A program made the position numbers and the translations under genes. A stretch of 64,000 nt of DNA from Craterostigma plantagineum (taxonomy: Eukaryota; Streptophyta; Magnoliopsida; Lamiales; Linderniaceae), in the NCBI GenBank assembly GCA_027422505.1, contig JAPQWV010000017.1, positions 19,283,501-19,347,500 of the forward strand. Reading direction: 5' to 3'. Below, one piece after another: positions 54,561 through 64,000 of this stretch (the stretch's first letter is position 1; each line of letters starts with the position of its first letter). The notes under the pieces are model-generated. The model was not told the DNA's origin and ran no database searches. It saw only the letters and a program-made list of their open reading frames with translations.

Positions 54561-55606
54561 TCCAACATAGTATTGAGATCAATATCATAATCCACCAACA
54601 ATATTACTATCAAACATATCGACAATATTAATATCATTTAACCACCAACATCGTAATAAAGAACATATCGACGTAAGAATGTGCGCTAACCTATCGGCAA
54701 CATACCGAGAAAAGAATGTATCATACTATCGTTTCATGCAGCAAAGACATTTGTAGACAACATAACTTCTTATAATAGGACCTGTAAAACGACAAATAAT
54801 TATCATATGATACTGCTAGGAAGCTTCAAATGTACTCATAGAAGAAATATGGGTACTGTAATTCAACATACTTTGGTACTGCATATAATAGATTGTTTTA
54901 ACCAACAAATTAGCCAAATTTTATCAAAATACTAACCTTTATCGATACACACAGTATGCTAATCGTAGAAAACATGAGGAAAATTCAACTTTTTAACACC
55001 TAGACACCCAAATCGCAACACTCACAGCTCGATACCCAAATCGCGATACCCAAAACACGATACCCAATTTAGGTCAGTGTAACTGCCACAAACGTTCATA
55101 ATACACCTCAGCGGAGTGTTCCTAACTCAAATTCGTTCGAAAGAGGTCAAGAATTTGAAAGGGGTAACCCAAGTGAAAAAAACAACAAAAAATCTATCTC
55201 AACTCACCTAGACCGAGAAACCCACAGTAGATTAGGCAAGGTCGAAGCTTTTTCGACGCGTGCAAGGGCTTTTCCGTCGCCGGCGAGAGCTTTATCAGGT
55301 GAACATGGGGGCTGAAATAGAAAAGTTACGTGGGTGATGCTTTGGAGAAGAAAGAAAGAAGAAAGATAAATAATAGAGGGGCAAAATCGTTTCTGATTAC
55401 GAGGAAAGAAATAAAGACATTCATTCTCTCCCAGACGAAATCCCTCATCCTGCCTTTTATCTTTCCTCCTTCTGCCTTTAATGGGGGAGCTATATAGTTA
55501 GTTGGGCTGTACCTTCCTTAGGTGTAAAATGTGATGCTGTACCTCCATGAGGAATTATGTGTATGATTGTTTTGATTTAGGGAGTTTGTTAATAAATAAT
55601 ATGGAA
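54561..55606. other. Unique right-hand part of the GTAC-array transposon
   Basis: No ORF longer than about 60 codons. Short direct repeats of CGATACCCAAATCG (about 55016-55060). A CCGTCGCCGGCGAGAG patch near 55276 is GC-rich. Absent from the left copy, which is truncated. Confidence 0.5.
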
Positions 55607-55701
55607 TGGAGAGTTAGTTGATAGAAAATAAGGGGATGAGGATTTATTTGAGGTTACCCCGAGTAAATGTACGAAGTCGCATAAAAACACATATTTACAT
55701 C

Positions 55702-55990
55702 ATGATTCGTCCGTCATTTTCAGCCACTAAAAAAACATTCTTTTATAACTTCTTTCCTCCAAGGCCGTACAAGAATCCCATAAGGCCATAGGGTTGGTGT
55801 GAAGATATGATGCTGGCAAATGATAGCATCCATAAGAAGTATCACGGTGTTGATACTTTCTTTGAGATAATACTGAAGACGATTTTGTTCTCTTTTTCCC
55901 ACGCGATATGATAGCAGAGGCAGTCAGAATCGAGTGAAAAATTGCGGTTTGTTGGAATGTAGAAGAGAGCGCATTCCTACTTCTAACTTG
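55702..55990 (+). pseudogene. Small array gene, copy 5, internally deleted
   Basis: ATG at 55702: MIRPSFSATKKTFFYNFFPS, then a jump from the linker directly to the HKAIGLV-like part of the GHRVGVKVWD motif, so the Pro-rich motif and FEHVLRYWD are missing. Later islands DDFVLFFPRDMIAEAVRI (about 55867-55920) match copy 3. Stops and shifts intervene. Non-functional. Confidence 0.72.
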
Positions 55991-56900
55991 TAGTTAAGAA
56001 TTACATATATGGTATAGAACACAATTTATATTTGACAGTTACTTATATTAAATAGAATACTTCTTTTTATGTACTATAATTGCAACATTATTTCCAATCT
56101 ACATTTAGTACTGTCGAACGGGTCCACGACCCCGGGCACGCCCGCCCCGCCCCGCCAAAGTGGACGGACGGGCTGCCATTTCTCTAGGCCGGCTGCGGCT
56201 TGCCAGGACCGCCCAATATCATAAAATATTTTTTTATTAAAAATTAATTCACAAATAAATTATATAAGTTTTTTTTTATATTTTTGAGATCCAATTTTTA
56301 ATTTAATCAAGTTTAAGAAATCTCTATACTTCTCTCTAGCGAATAACACTAAACTAAGAAATCCCTAAAACCATCGTCTTCCTCCCTAAAACCCTCCACT
56401 CACAAGCTTGTAGATAAGCTCCCAACGAGCTTGACAGTCGCCCGTCACTGCCCTCGCCTCAGCAAGCTTCCACGGCGGCCGACGCTCCTTGGAGCGACCC
56501 ACCGGCGGCCGTACACCGTAGCTCGTAAAAACCTCTCCCCCATCCTTGTTATAGTGAGGATGGGGGAGAACTAACGGTGTACCTTTTTTATTTTTGTTTC
56601 TTGACATTTTTTGTTTACTTTTGGTTGTGCTTGTAGTGGTAGAATGTGGGTCTTGACCATGTGAGGATGTGAGTGCGCACGTTGATTCATATATGAAATA
56701 TACCGGTTTTACTCCGGTTTGATTCCGGCTTTATACCGATTAAACCACTAACGCTTAAACCACTAAAATTTTCTGTCCAGTTTGAAAACTCGGTTTCACA
56801 ACCTTTGTTTCATTTTGATTATTTTGTGGTTTTGTCTTTTTGAACACACACGCTTAGACCATTCTTGAGTAAAAACGGCATCTTGCCTACGCTTGCGAAT
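55991..56900. other. Spacer between the array and the NF-YB gene
   Basis: 55991-56100 is small-gene 3' flank. 56108-56215 is a GC-rich patch (CACGCCCGCCCCGCCCCGCC) that could be one arm of a hAT-type MITE, but no matching arm is found. 56690-56790 contains repeated ACCGGTTTTACTCCGGTTTG-like motifs. No supported gene. Confidence 0.45.
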
Positions 56901-57501
56901 GATTAATTTTTATTATATACATACGTAGGATTAGGTATAAGACAAGACGAGGCAATAATTGTATAATAGAAAGGCAAAATAAAAAAGATTAAATAAATAG
57001 TCCTTTCTTCTCCATCGTTTCTCTGTCGTCCGATCTTGATTGTCTCTCCTTTAGATTTCTCCATTTTCATCGCCCAATCATCTCTTTTCCTTCCCTTCAC
57101 GCGCGCCAATTACAAAATCAAGGTAAGCTATGAACTTCTCCACTAGTCTCTATTAAAAACCCAAAAACTTGCTGCTTGGTTTCTGGTTCTTCTCCATACC
57201 TTTTGCTAATAATCGGTGTTTATGATACGTGAGAATCAATTCGAAAGATCTCTGTTCTAGTTTTATGTTGATTATCTTCGTACAGAATCATAGCTGAGCT
57301 GTTGTAATTCGATTTTGCCGATTGAGGAATCGTTCTAGTTGATGAAAATTTTGACCGCAGGGATGACGCTAGTTGTTCTGTGTTATTGTAGCTGTGTCAC
57401 TGATCATCAAGTCGTCGATGATAGGATTAGATTTAGCTTTTTGGTTTTTGAAAATTCTGTTAAACGTCTTGTTTCTGGAGTTAGGGTTTTGTGACAAATT
57501 G

Positions 57502-59343
57502 ATGGCGGGCAGTCCTAACGGCCACGACGGTGGGGATCAGAGTCCACCTACCAGTGTTCGCGAGCAAGATCGCTTCTTACCAATTGCAAATATTGGTCGG
57601 ATAATGAAGAAGGCTTTGCCTGCAAATGGAAAGATTGCCAAGGATGCTAAGGACACTGTTCAGGAGTGTGTTTCCGAGTTCATTAGCTTCATAACCAGCG
57701 AGTATGCAAAATTTTCAACTTGCTTTTCTGATTGTAATACTTATTAAATTCGAAGCTAAGTTGATCTGTGTTTGCTTGCTTCTGTCCCATATAAATACCA
57801 TTTATCATTTGGTCAATTGGCATGTCTTCTTCTCGCTGATTGATTAACACACGTCCTCTGCTCATGCTTTGAGTAGTAAACTTTATCTTTGGTGTTTTTT
57901 TGTGATTGTTCAGAACACATCGTTCTGTCAAATCTGATCCTTTCGCATGTCATATTTGGGTGCTTCTTTTGCTGTGGATGCTTAGCTTCGGGGTTGTGTG
58001 GGATATTGATTCAAGTTGATCTTATGTGCAAGATTTTTTACTTTTGTTTCCATTATATTTTTACCATTATTCTGTTTGTTATGACTTACTGCTACAGTGA
58101 CGATTATGTGCTCTTCCGAAGTTTCTATCACCGCATGCTTGATGAAAGTGAAAGTGGAATGTTTGGTTATACTAAGAAATCATGTGCGTTCATGTTTTAA
58201 TGTGTTTTTGTTGATCTTCATCACATTTAATAAGGATCTAATTCTGTTGTCAGTGTGAAATGTTCGACCATCTAACAATCGGAATATATTCTTTTGTTTT
58301 GATTGACGTCTTCGTTTCGCAAAGGCCTTTTATGATGATCCTAGTATGATGCTGTCTTAGTTGCTTCCCTTGATGTGGGTACTTATAGCATCATGATTTG
58401 TGAACTGAGTGATGATATTGTGTTTTGCCGTCTGCAGATCTTATCGATCTTGATAATTTGCTTAATATATATCAATCTGATTGTTCTTCTAGTGCTTTCT
58501 TCTTTTTTTCCTATTCCACAAGACGCTGCTTAATGATGCATAAATTTCCTGCTTCTTATTCTTCCTGACAAAGCTAATAAGAAAGCTGCAAACAACATTC
58601 TTGTAGAAAATATCTGTAATAATGCGTGCAAAAATGGTTTGGATTTGTAACATGTAGCTCACGATATTTTGTCTATAGTTATTCTCGGTGCTTCGTTTTC
58701 CAACTATTTCATGACTTGCTTCCTCCTGTATTCATGTCGTATGTTTTTGCACAGAGCAAGCGAAAAATGCCAAAAGGAGAAAAGGAAGACCATTAATGGG
58801 GACGACCTTTTATGGGCAATGGCAACCTTAGGTTTTGAAGACTACATTGCTCCCTTAAAGGTTTACTTGGCTAGGTACCGAGAGGTACCTGAAACTTCTT
58901 GATCTCTTTCCGTAGATACTATGCCAACCATTTAGCCCTTCCTACGACCACATATACAATTACTAATCTTGATACAATCCTTTTTTTTGGGGGGGTATAT
59001 TTCATGGGACAACTTCGACAATGCAGTTAGAGGTATCTCCTCTACTTTTTCCCCCTCCAAGAACAATTTTTTTTTCAGTATTAATTGCTGAACTCTAAAC
59101 TTCAATCAGGGAGACACGAAAGGCGCTGCAAAGGGTCCCGATGGATCTTCGAAGAAAGATGCAGTTGGAACACATTTTGGCGCTGATGCACAGGTTGCAT
59201 TTTAATTTGTCATATTCTCACACTACGATGCAATCTTCAGTGAAGTGCCATTTTCATCTTTTTCTACTTGATATCTGCAGTTTGTTCATCAGGGTTCGTT
59301 TTCGCAAGGCTTCAGCTATCCGAACTCCCAAATCGAATATTAG
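57502..59343 (+). CDS. NF-YB: NF-YB (CCAAT-binding factor subunit B), spliced, about 160 residues
   Basis: Joined exons 57502-57701, 58755-58884, 59027-59032, 59110-59193 and 59281-59343 give an intact protein with all junctions GT-AG. The start [20 protein letters not shown] precedes the histone-fold core [60 protein letters not shown] and [17 protein letters not shown] (about residues 20-110). The core binds NF-YC, and the dimer with NF-YA recognises CCAAT boxes in the nucleus. The tail [20 protein letters not shown] resembles the NF-YB1/8/10 type. An upstream in-frame ATG (57373) would add 43 hydrophobic residues not expected in this family, so I prefer 57502. Confidence 0.92.
59027..59032 (+). 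other. 6-nucleotide micro-exon of the NF-YB gene (Leu-Glu)
   Basis: TTAGAG stands between a clear acceptor (aatgcag) and donor (gtatct), phase 0 on both sides. Including it changes RE-GDTKG to RE-LE-GDTKG, the wording usual in plant NF-YB proteins (E-(L/M)-EGDTKG). Without it the protein stays in frame but lacks two residues. Confidence 0.8.
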
Positions 59344-59600
59344 GTAAGTACGCATTCACGATCTTCCTCTGCGATGTCATTTTTCGAGTACACTCAGACC
59401 CTCTATAACTTGGAAATGCACTCATTTTAGCCCCCTTGAAATATTTTCGTGTATCTTATATTTCGTAAGACGGTGAGCAACTTTTGATTTGTTACATACA
59501 TTTGCAGAAGAGGGAGTAGAGAACATTGCTGCAAATTTCCAGCTCCTTCCTATGTGCTTTGCTTGGATTAGATATATAATAGTAATAAAAGGTACTGTTT

Positions 59601-60204
59601 GTTCTAAGTAGCGTTTAATCTTGGTTTGAGGTTTATCGTTATATCTGTGTATATTCTTACAAGTTCCAACATGATCGTTTGAACACTAATCCGTTCTGGT
59701 AAGTACGTATCTATTTTATTTTATTTTATTAAGCGTGATCGTTCCAACATGATCGTTTGAACACTAATCGTTTGGTCTCCCAATTTCACCAAAAAATTAA
59801 TAATTAAATTAAAAAATATTCACTAACTTTTAATTACTATTTTTAGTTATTCACTATTTTTAGTTTCATATACCTTTAATTGTATTTATATAGAATTAAA
59901 TTTAAATATAATTTCAATTAACTAATTAACATTTACATATAATAGCACGCGCATATCCGCAAGAAAACTAATTAGTAATATGCATCACCACATTAACATA
60001 TTTAACCTATCTTTGCATTGGCTTGATACACATATGTATTTATATATACCACTTAAACATGGCACATCAGCATCTTATGTGTCGATCTATAACACCTAAG
60101 ATATGTTTATTAATGCCACATAACATTTGATGTTGATGTGGCATCCTGATTTGTCACGAATCGATGTCAAATCCGCAGGTGTCCATATAAGGTGATCACA
60201 TAAG

Positions 60205-60241
<37 letters not shown>

Positions 60242-60502
60242 AAATTGAGGCGAACCAGAATATCGAATATTGATTAATATGTAGTAATTGTTGTAATACT
60301 ATAGGAAAGTGGCGAAACGTTCCTGGAAATTCTTGGTTACAGTGGACTAGAGCTGAAAAGTTAGGCGGGCCAGCCCGTCCGGCCCGGATTGAGTGGGCTG
60401 TCCGAAGTTGTATAGGCCGGGTTGAGCTGACCCAAAGTTGTATGGGCTAATGAAATCTAGGCCCTAGCCCAAAGAATAGTGGGTCGGGCCAACCCGGCCT
60501 AG
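59601..60502. other. Spacer downstream of the NF-YB gene
   Basis: AT-rich, no ORF. It contains a direct repeat CCAACATGATCGTTTGAACACTAAT-like (59668 and 59744), an (AT)n run at 60211-60239, and a GC-rich segment with GGCCCGG and CGGGCC motifs (60366-60505) like a hAT-type MITE arm. No matching far end found. Confidence 0.45.
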
Positions 60503-60953
60503 TGTCGACATATTGTTGCTTTGGAAAAGTCAAAGGAGCAAATGGTTTTTCTATTCTCACGTGGTCAAAGGTGAAGGTGTGCGCATTATTATTCTTTCGT
60601 TCATATTAAGGATCAGGCCATCTTATTGCCTATAAATAGAGGATCACGAAGTGCAAGAGAAATCATCCCAGAACAGAGAGAAAATAAGAGAGAAAATAGA
60701 GAGAATAAAAATAGAGAGTTTGTCGGTATTTTCTCCTACTATAAAGAGAGACGTTGAGGGTTTTCTCCTTTATAGATTGAGAGGTGTAACTCCTATATTT
60801 TTCCTCTATAGTGAATTCTTCTTCCTTGCCCGTGGGTTTTACCCCGATTTGTTTGGGGGTTTTCCACGTTAAATCTCGGTGTCCACATTTTATCTTTAAT
60901 TGCTCAAATATTAGCCGCAATATTATTCGACCGGGTCCGCTGCCACGCCAACA
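60503..60953 (+). repeat. Probable 5' LTR of element D
   Basis: The end ACGCCAACA is fixed by the primer site two bases later. The start TGTCGACATATTG is chosen by the TG rule and is uncertain. A TATA box CCTATAAATAGAGG lies near 60630. Confidence 0.7.
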
Positions 60954-60955
60954 AT

Positions 60956-60967
60956 TGGTATCAGAGC
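60956..60967 (+). other. Primer binding site of element D
   Basis: TGGTATCAGAGC, complementary to initiator Met tRNA. Confidence 0.94.
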
Positions 60968-61149
60968 CTAGCTTGGGTTTTATATATCTAGTTATCGTAT
61001 GCTCTGTGGTTGCCACTAACATGGACCATCCACATCAGAAAATAATAGATATTATACTGCCCTTGTTACGATGAAGATAAGCCGGTACGAGTTCAATAAT
61101 TATCTGCTGCAACCCCGTCGGAGGTACGCTCACGACTGAGCAAAAAATT

Positions 61150-61476
61150 ATGGCGGCGAAATTCGATATCGAAAAGTTCAACGGGAGAAATTTCTCACTG
61201 TGGAAATTAAAGATAAAGGCGATCTTGCGAAAAGACGGTTGTCTGGAGGCTATCGATGGAAAACCAGCCACAGTTGCAGACGAAAAAAAATGGAACGAGA
61301 TGGACGGGAGCGCTGTTGCAAATCTCCATCTGGCACTAGCAGATGAGATATTGTCTAGCGTCGAAGAAAAGAAAACGGCAAAGGAGATACGGGATTCTAA
61401 CCAATCTGTACGAGCCGACGTCGTTACACAACAAAATATTCCTGAAGAGGAAATTATTCTCCTTAAGAATGTCTGA
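61150..61476 (+). pseudogene. gag N-terminus, element D
   Basis: MAAKFDIEKFNGRNFSLWKL and KKWNEMDGSAVANLHLALAD are copia gag. A frameshift near 61390 turns the end (from about RDSNQSV) into nonsense; the downstream frame continues with NKIFLKRKLFSLRMSESTSV. Confidence 0.9.
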
Positions 61477-62437
61477 ATCTACTTCAGTGACGGAGCATCT
61501 CAACGTCTTGAATACTCTATTTTCCCAGCTAACATCGTTGGGGTATAAAACGGAGGATAAAGAACATGCGGAAATTCTACTTCAAAGTCTACCTGATTCG
61601 TATGATCAACTCATCATCAACTTGACGAACAACGCGAAGGTTATGGTCTTCAATAACATCGCAGCTACTATTCTCGAAGAAGAAAATCGGCGAAAGAACA
61701 AGGAGGACCAGCAATCTAGCTCGCAACAGGTCGAAGCCTTGACGGTGTTGAGAGGGAGGTCAACGGAACGTGGTTCAAGTGGGAGCCACACTCAAGACAG
61801 GGGAAAATCAAGAAGTAAGAAGAAGGATATGAAATGCTACCACTGTGGAAAGAAGGGTCACTTGAAGAAGGATTGTTGGAGCCTGAAGAACTCCAATCCT
61901 CAAGGAAATCTGGCAAACGCGCCAGGTGGAGACGTATTGTGTAGCGAAGCAGCTATCTCAACGGAGAGCAGGAAGGCGTACGACGAGATATGGCTTCTTG
62001 ACTCGGGCGCAACTTATCATATGACCTCTCGAAGAGACTGGTTCAACCACTACGAACCTATCTTAGGAGGATCTGTGTACAGTTGCGAAGATAATGCCTC
62101 AAAAATCGTAGGCGTTGGAACCGTGAGGTTGAAGTTGCACGACGGTACAGTTCGCACTATTCAAGGAGTGCGGCACGTGGAAGATCTAAAGAAGAATTTA
62201 TTGTCTGTAGGACAGCTCGATGATCTTGGCTGTGAAATCAAAGTTCGAGGAGGAATAATGAAAATATTTCGGGGAGCACTTGTAGTCATGAAAGGCGAAA
62301 AGGTTGCTGCAAATTTGTATATGCTGTTGGGAGAGACGGTGCAAGAAGGGGAAGCGTCTGTAGCTTCGGGAAATTCAAGCGAAAGATCGACTATGTTGTG
62401 GCATCAAAAGCTCGGACATATGTCGGAACAGGAATGA
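61395..62437 (+). pseudogene. gag C-terminus and protease, element D
   Basis: Continues gag (SVTEHLNVLNTLFSQLTSLG), CCHC knuckle CYHCGKKGHLKKDC (about 61837-61878), protease WLLDSGATYHM (about 61993) and the start of the GAG-pre-integrase region (LWHQKLGHMSEQE). A frameshift at about 62430 stops it. Confidence 0.92.
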
Positions 62438-63297
62438 AAATTCTTGCAGGTCAGAATCTACTTCCGGGTCTCACGAAGGTGTCACTCCCGTTCTGTGAGC
62501 ATTGCGTAGCAAACAAGCAGCATCGGCTACAATTCAACACATCAAATTCTAGAAGCAACGATATTCTAGAATTGGTTCACTCTGATGTATGGCAGTCACC
62601 GGTTTCATCCCGAGGAGGGGGGAAGTACTTCGTGTCTCCCATCGACGATTACTCCCGGAGATGTTGGGTGTATATCATCAAGAGTAAGGGAGATGTGCTC
62701 GTTACCTTCAAAAATTTCAAGGCTCGGGTCGAACTTGATACAGGAAAGAAAATCAAGTGTTTGAGGACGGATAATGGAGGAGAATACACTGGCAAGGAAT
62801 TTGATAGCTTTTGCAAGAGGGAAGGCATCAAAAGGCACTTCACTATGGCGTACACTCCACAACAAAATGGAGTGGCAGAGCGGATGAACAGGACTCTGTT
62901 GGAAAGAACAAGAGCCATGTTGGGAGCTGCAGGTCTGGATAAGTCATACTGGGCAGAAGCAGTCAACACCGCCTGCTACGTGATCAATCGATTGCCTTCG
63001 ACAGCAATTGATCAGAAGACGCCGATGGAGATGCGGACCGGAAAGCCAGCGGATTATTCCAAACTCCATGTATTTGGAAGTCCTGTGTACGTGATGTACA
63101 ACGCCCAAGAAACTACGAAGCTGGATCCGAAGTCCAGAAAGTGTTTGTTCTTGGGGTATGCTGATAGTGTGAAGGGGTATCGTCTGTGGGATCCCACTGC
63201 CCACAAGGTTGTCATCAGCAGGGAGGTTATCTTCTTAGAATCGGAGGAAATGATAGCACTACAAAGGAAAGCCCGAAATCTACGACGATTCAGGTGA
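62430..63297 (+). pseudogene. Integrase, element D
   Basis: From GMKILAGQNLLPGL through FCEHCVANKQHR (zinc ligands), HSDVWQSPV (first Asp; the usual Gly-Pro after Trp is altered), RTDNGGEY (second Asp) and [17 protein letters not shown] (Glu region), to CLFLGYADSVKGYRLWD. The frame is lost near 63245, just after the VVISREVIF motif. Confidence 0.92.
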
Positions 63298-64000
63298 AAG
63301 GGAAGTCTATTGAACAAGATTCTTCTGAAGCAGCACCGCAGCACGAGGAAGGGCCAAGCGAATCTTCAGAACCGGAACTTAGAAGGGGCACACGAAAAAG
63401 AATCGCACCATCCTGGCATGAAGATTACGATATGGACAGCAACGTTGCATACTGTCTTCTAACTGATGACGGAGAGCCATCAACTCTTCAAGAAGCACTG
63501 AACAGTTCAGATGCAGATCAGTGGTTGGCGGCAATGCAAGAAGAAATGGAACCTCTACGGAAAAATAAGACTTAGGAGTTGGTGCCACTACCTCAGGGAA
63601 GAAAGCAATCGGCAATAAATGGGTCTTTAAGATCAAGCGAAACAGCGATAATCAAGTAGAGCGGTTTCGTGCACGACTGGTGGTTAAAGGCTACGCTCAG
63701 AAAGAAGGCATTGACTTCAATGAAATATTCTCACCGGTGGTTCGATTGACGACTGTTCGGGTACTTCTGGCGATGTGTGCTACATTCGACCTACATCTAG
63801 AGCAGCTAGATGTGAAGACGGCTTTTCTTCATGGAGATCTTGAAGAAGAGATTTATGCTCCAACCGGAAGGTTTTGAAGACAAAGAAAAGCGGAACTTGG
63901 TTTGCAGGTTGAACAAATCTCTATACGTTCTCAAACAGGCGCCGAGATGTTGGTATAAGAGATTTGATTCCTTCGTCATGAGCCTTGGATACAACAGATT
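63245..64000 (+). pseudogene. Linker and RT N-terminal part, element D (runs off the window)
   Basis: Linker (SSEPELRRGTRKRIAPSWHE), then WLAAMQEEMEPLRKNKT and the TAG nonsense codon at 63573. RT resumes with NKWVFKIKRN, RARLVVKGYAQKEGIDFNEI and LDVKTAFLHGDLEEEIY, a frameshift near 63848, then LNKSLYVLKQAPRCWYKRFD. The catalytic YVDD motif would lie just beyond the edge. Confidence 0.88.

Larger units (their letters stand above)
50836..55660 (+). mobile_element. GTAC-array DNA transposon, right copy (plus orientation), about 4.8 kb
   Basis: It separates the TATA/leader of copy 5 from its ATG, so both borders can be located. The left end is GGCAAATCTACACTTAAATC and the right end, read inward, GGGGTAACCTCAAATAAATC; both continue with a C-rich stretch and ATCAACTAACTC, giving an imperfect inverted repeat of about 50 bp. 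No exact target duplication is seen (flanks agattaaa and gagtaaat are only similar). Order: terminus, promoter-like DNA, ORF (51563-51820), GTAC repeat array (51930-54560), unique DNA, terminus. It lacks a recognisable transposase, so it is probably non-autonomous. Confidence 0.7.
57000..59600 (+). other. NF-YB transcription unit (approximate gene extent)
   Basis: A non-coding first exon of roughly 57000-57122 ends in a good donor (aag|gtaagc at 57123). Coding exons lie at 57502-57701, 58755-58884, 59027-59032, 59110-59193 and 59281-59343. The stop codon is the last codon before another donor (gtaagt at 59344); a 3'UTR exon begins after TTTGCAG at 59508. AATAATAAAA-like sequence near 59578-59589 could be the polyadenylation signal. 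Promoter elements upstream of 57000 are not clear. Confidence 0.75.
60503..64000 (+). mobile_element. Ty1/copia LTR retrotransposon, Tork-like (element D), cut by the right window edge
   Basis: Probable 5' LTR, tRNA-iMet primer site, gag, protease, integrase and part of RT are present in copia order. Frameshifts (near 61390, 62430, 63245 and 63848) and one nonsense codon (TAG at 63573-63575, where related elements have Trp) make it defective. The 3' LTR is beyond the window, so age and target duplication cannot be judged. Confidence 0.92.

Noticed and set aside
56386..56607. Minus-strand ORF of 73 codons in the spacer before NF-YB
   Set aside because: Basic, Pro-rich product with no motif and no supporting promoter or homologous copy in the window; coding potential not supported.
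57373..57501. Upstream ATG extending NF-YB by 43 residues
   Set aside because: The extension is hydrophobic and unlike any NF-YB N-terminus, and the 5' leader appears to be spliced; the start at 57502 fits the family.
59940..59985. Helitron-like 3' end (CACGCGCATATCCGC near CTAATTAG)
   Set aside because: The hairpin is poor, CTRR is not correctly spaced and no matching 5' end was found.

Overview
The window is nuclear DNA of a flowering plant, most likely a eudicot. The evidence is an intron-rich NF-YB gene with a 6-base micro-exon, Ty1/copia elements primed by initiator-Met tRNA, Helitrons, hAT and Harbinger-type MITEs, a FAR1-type Mutator element, and degraded exons that look like plant genes (signal peptide peptidase, PP2C, PHO1, GRP94-type HSP90, amidophosphoribosyltransferase, APD-like). 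Only two loci look like intact coding genes: the NF-YB gene at 57502-59343 (+) and the FAR1-like transposase at 44346-45821 (-). Nearly everything else is mobile DNA or its debris. No bacterial-type operons, CRISPR arrays or rRNA genes are present.

Layout. 1-5254: a very young Tnt1/Tork-like copia element with frameshifted gag-pol, its 5' LTR cut by the window edge. 5255-6069: unassigned AT-rich DNA. About 6070-15838: a DNA transposon (here called the GTAC-array transposon) packed with diverged repeats built round TGGTACTAC, into which a gag-only copia element (8520-13816, TSD acaaa) has jumped. 15839-56100: a decayed tandem array of at least five copies of a small gene (about 172 codons, function unknown, faintly B3-like). 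Its units are cut apart by a copia element in the CDS of copy 1 (17784-22849, TSD atagg), an old Ale-like copia remnant (23490-26104), Helitron 1 (27783-30291), a hAT MITE in the promoter of copy 3 (30738-31407), Helitron 2 (32128-41052), a FAR1-type MULE in the 5'UTR of copy 4 (41771-46636), Helitron 3 on the minus strand (47090-50779), and a second GTAC-array transposon in opposite orientation (50836-55660) in the 5'UTR of copy 5. 56100-57000: spacer. 57000-59600: the NF-YB gene. 59650-60502: spacer. 60503-64000: another broken copia element, cut by the right edge.

How the parts relate. The repeated small gene acts as a ruler. Because its copies share promoter, CDS and 3' flank, several insertions can be compared with an unfilled paralogous site in the same window; this supports the Helitron 2 and Helitron 3 boundaries and the copia insertion in copy 1. 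The Helitrons carry pieces of unrelated genes, some with splice sites still in place, as expected for Helitron gene capture. The most novel-looking items are (a) the GTAC-array transposon family with its conserved ORF and roughly 575-bp higher-order repeats, (b) the gag-bearing, pol-less copia element with about 2.8 kb of unrecognised former coding sequence, and (c) the small gene array itself.

All boundaries were read by eye. LTR differences and repeat lengths are hand counts. Family names rest on motif recognition, not on searches.
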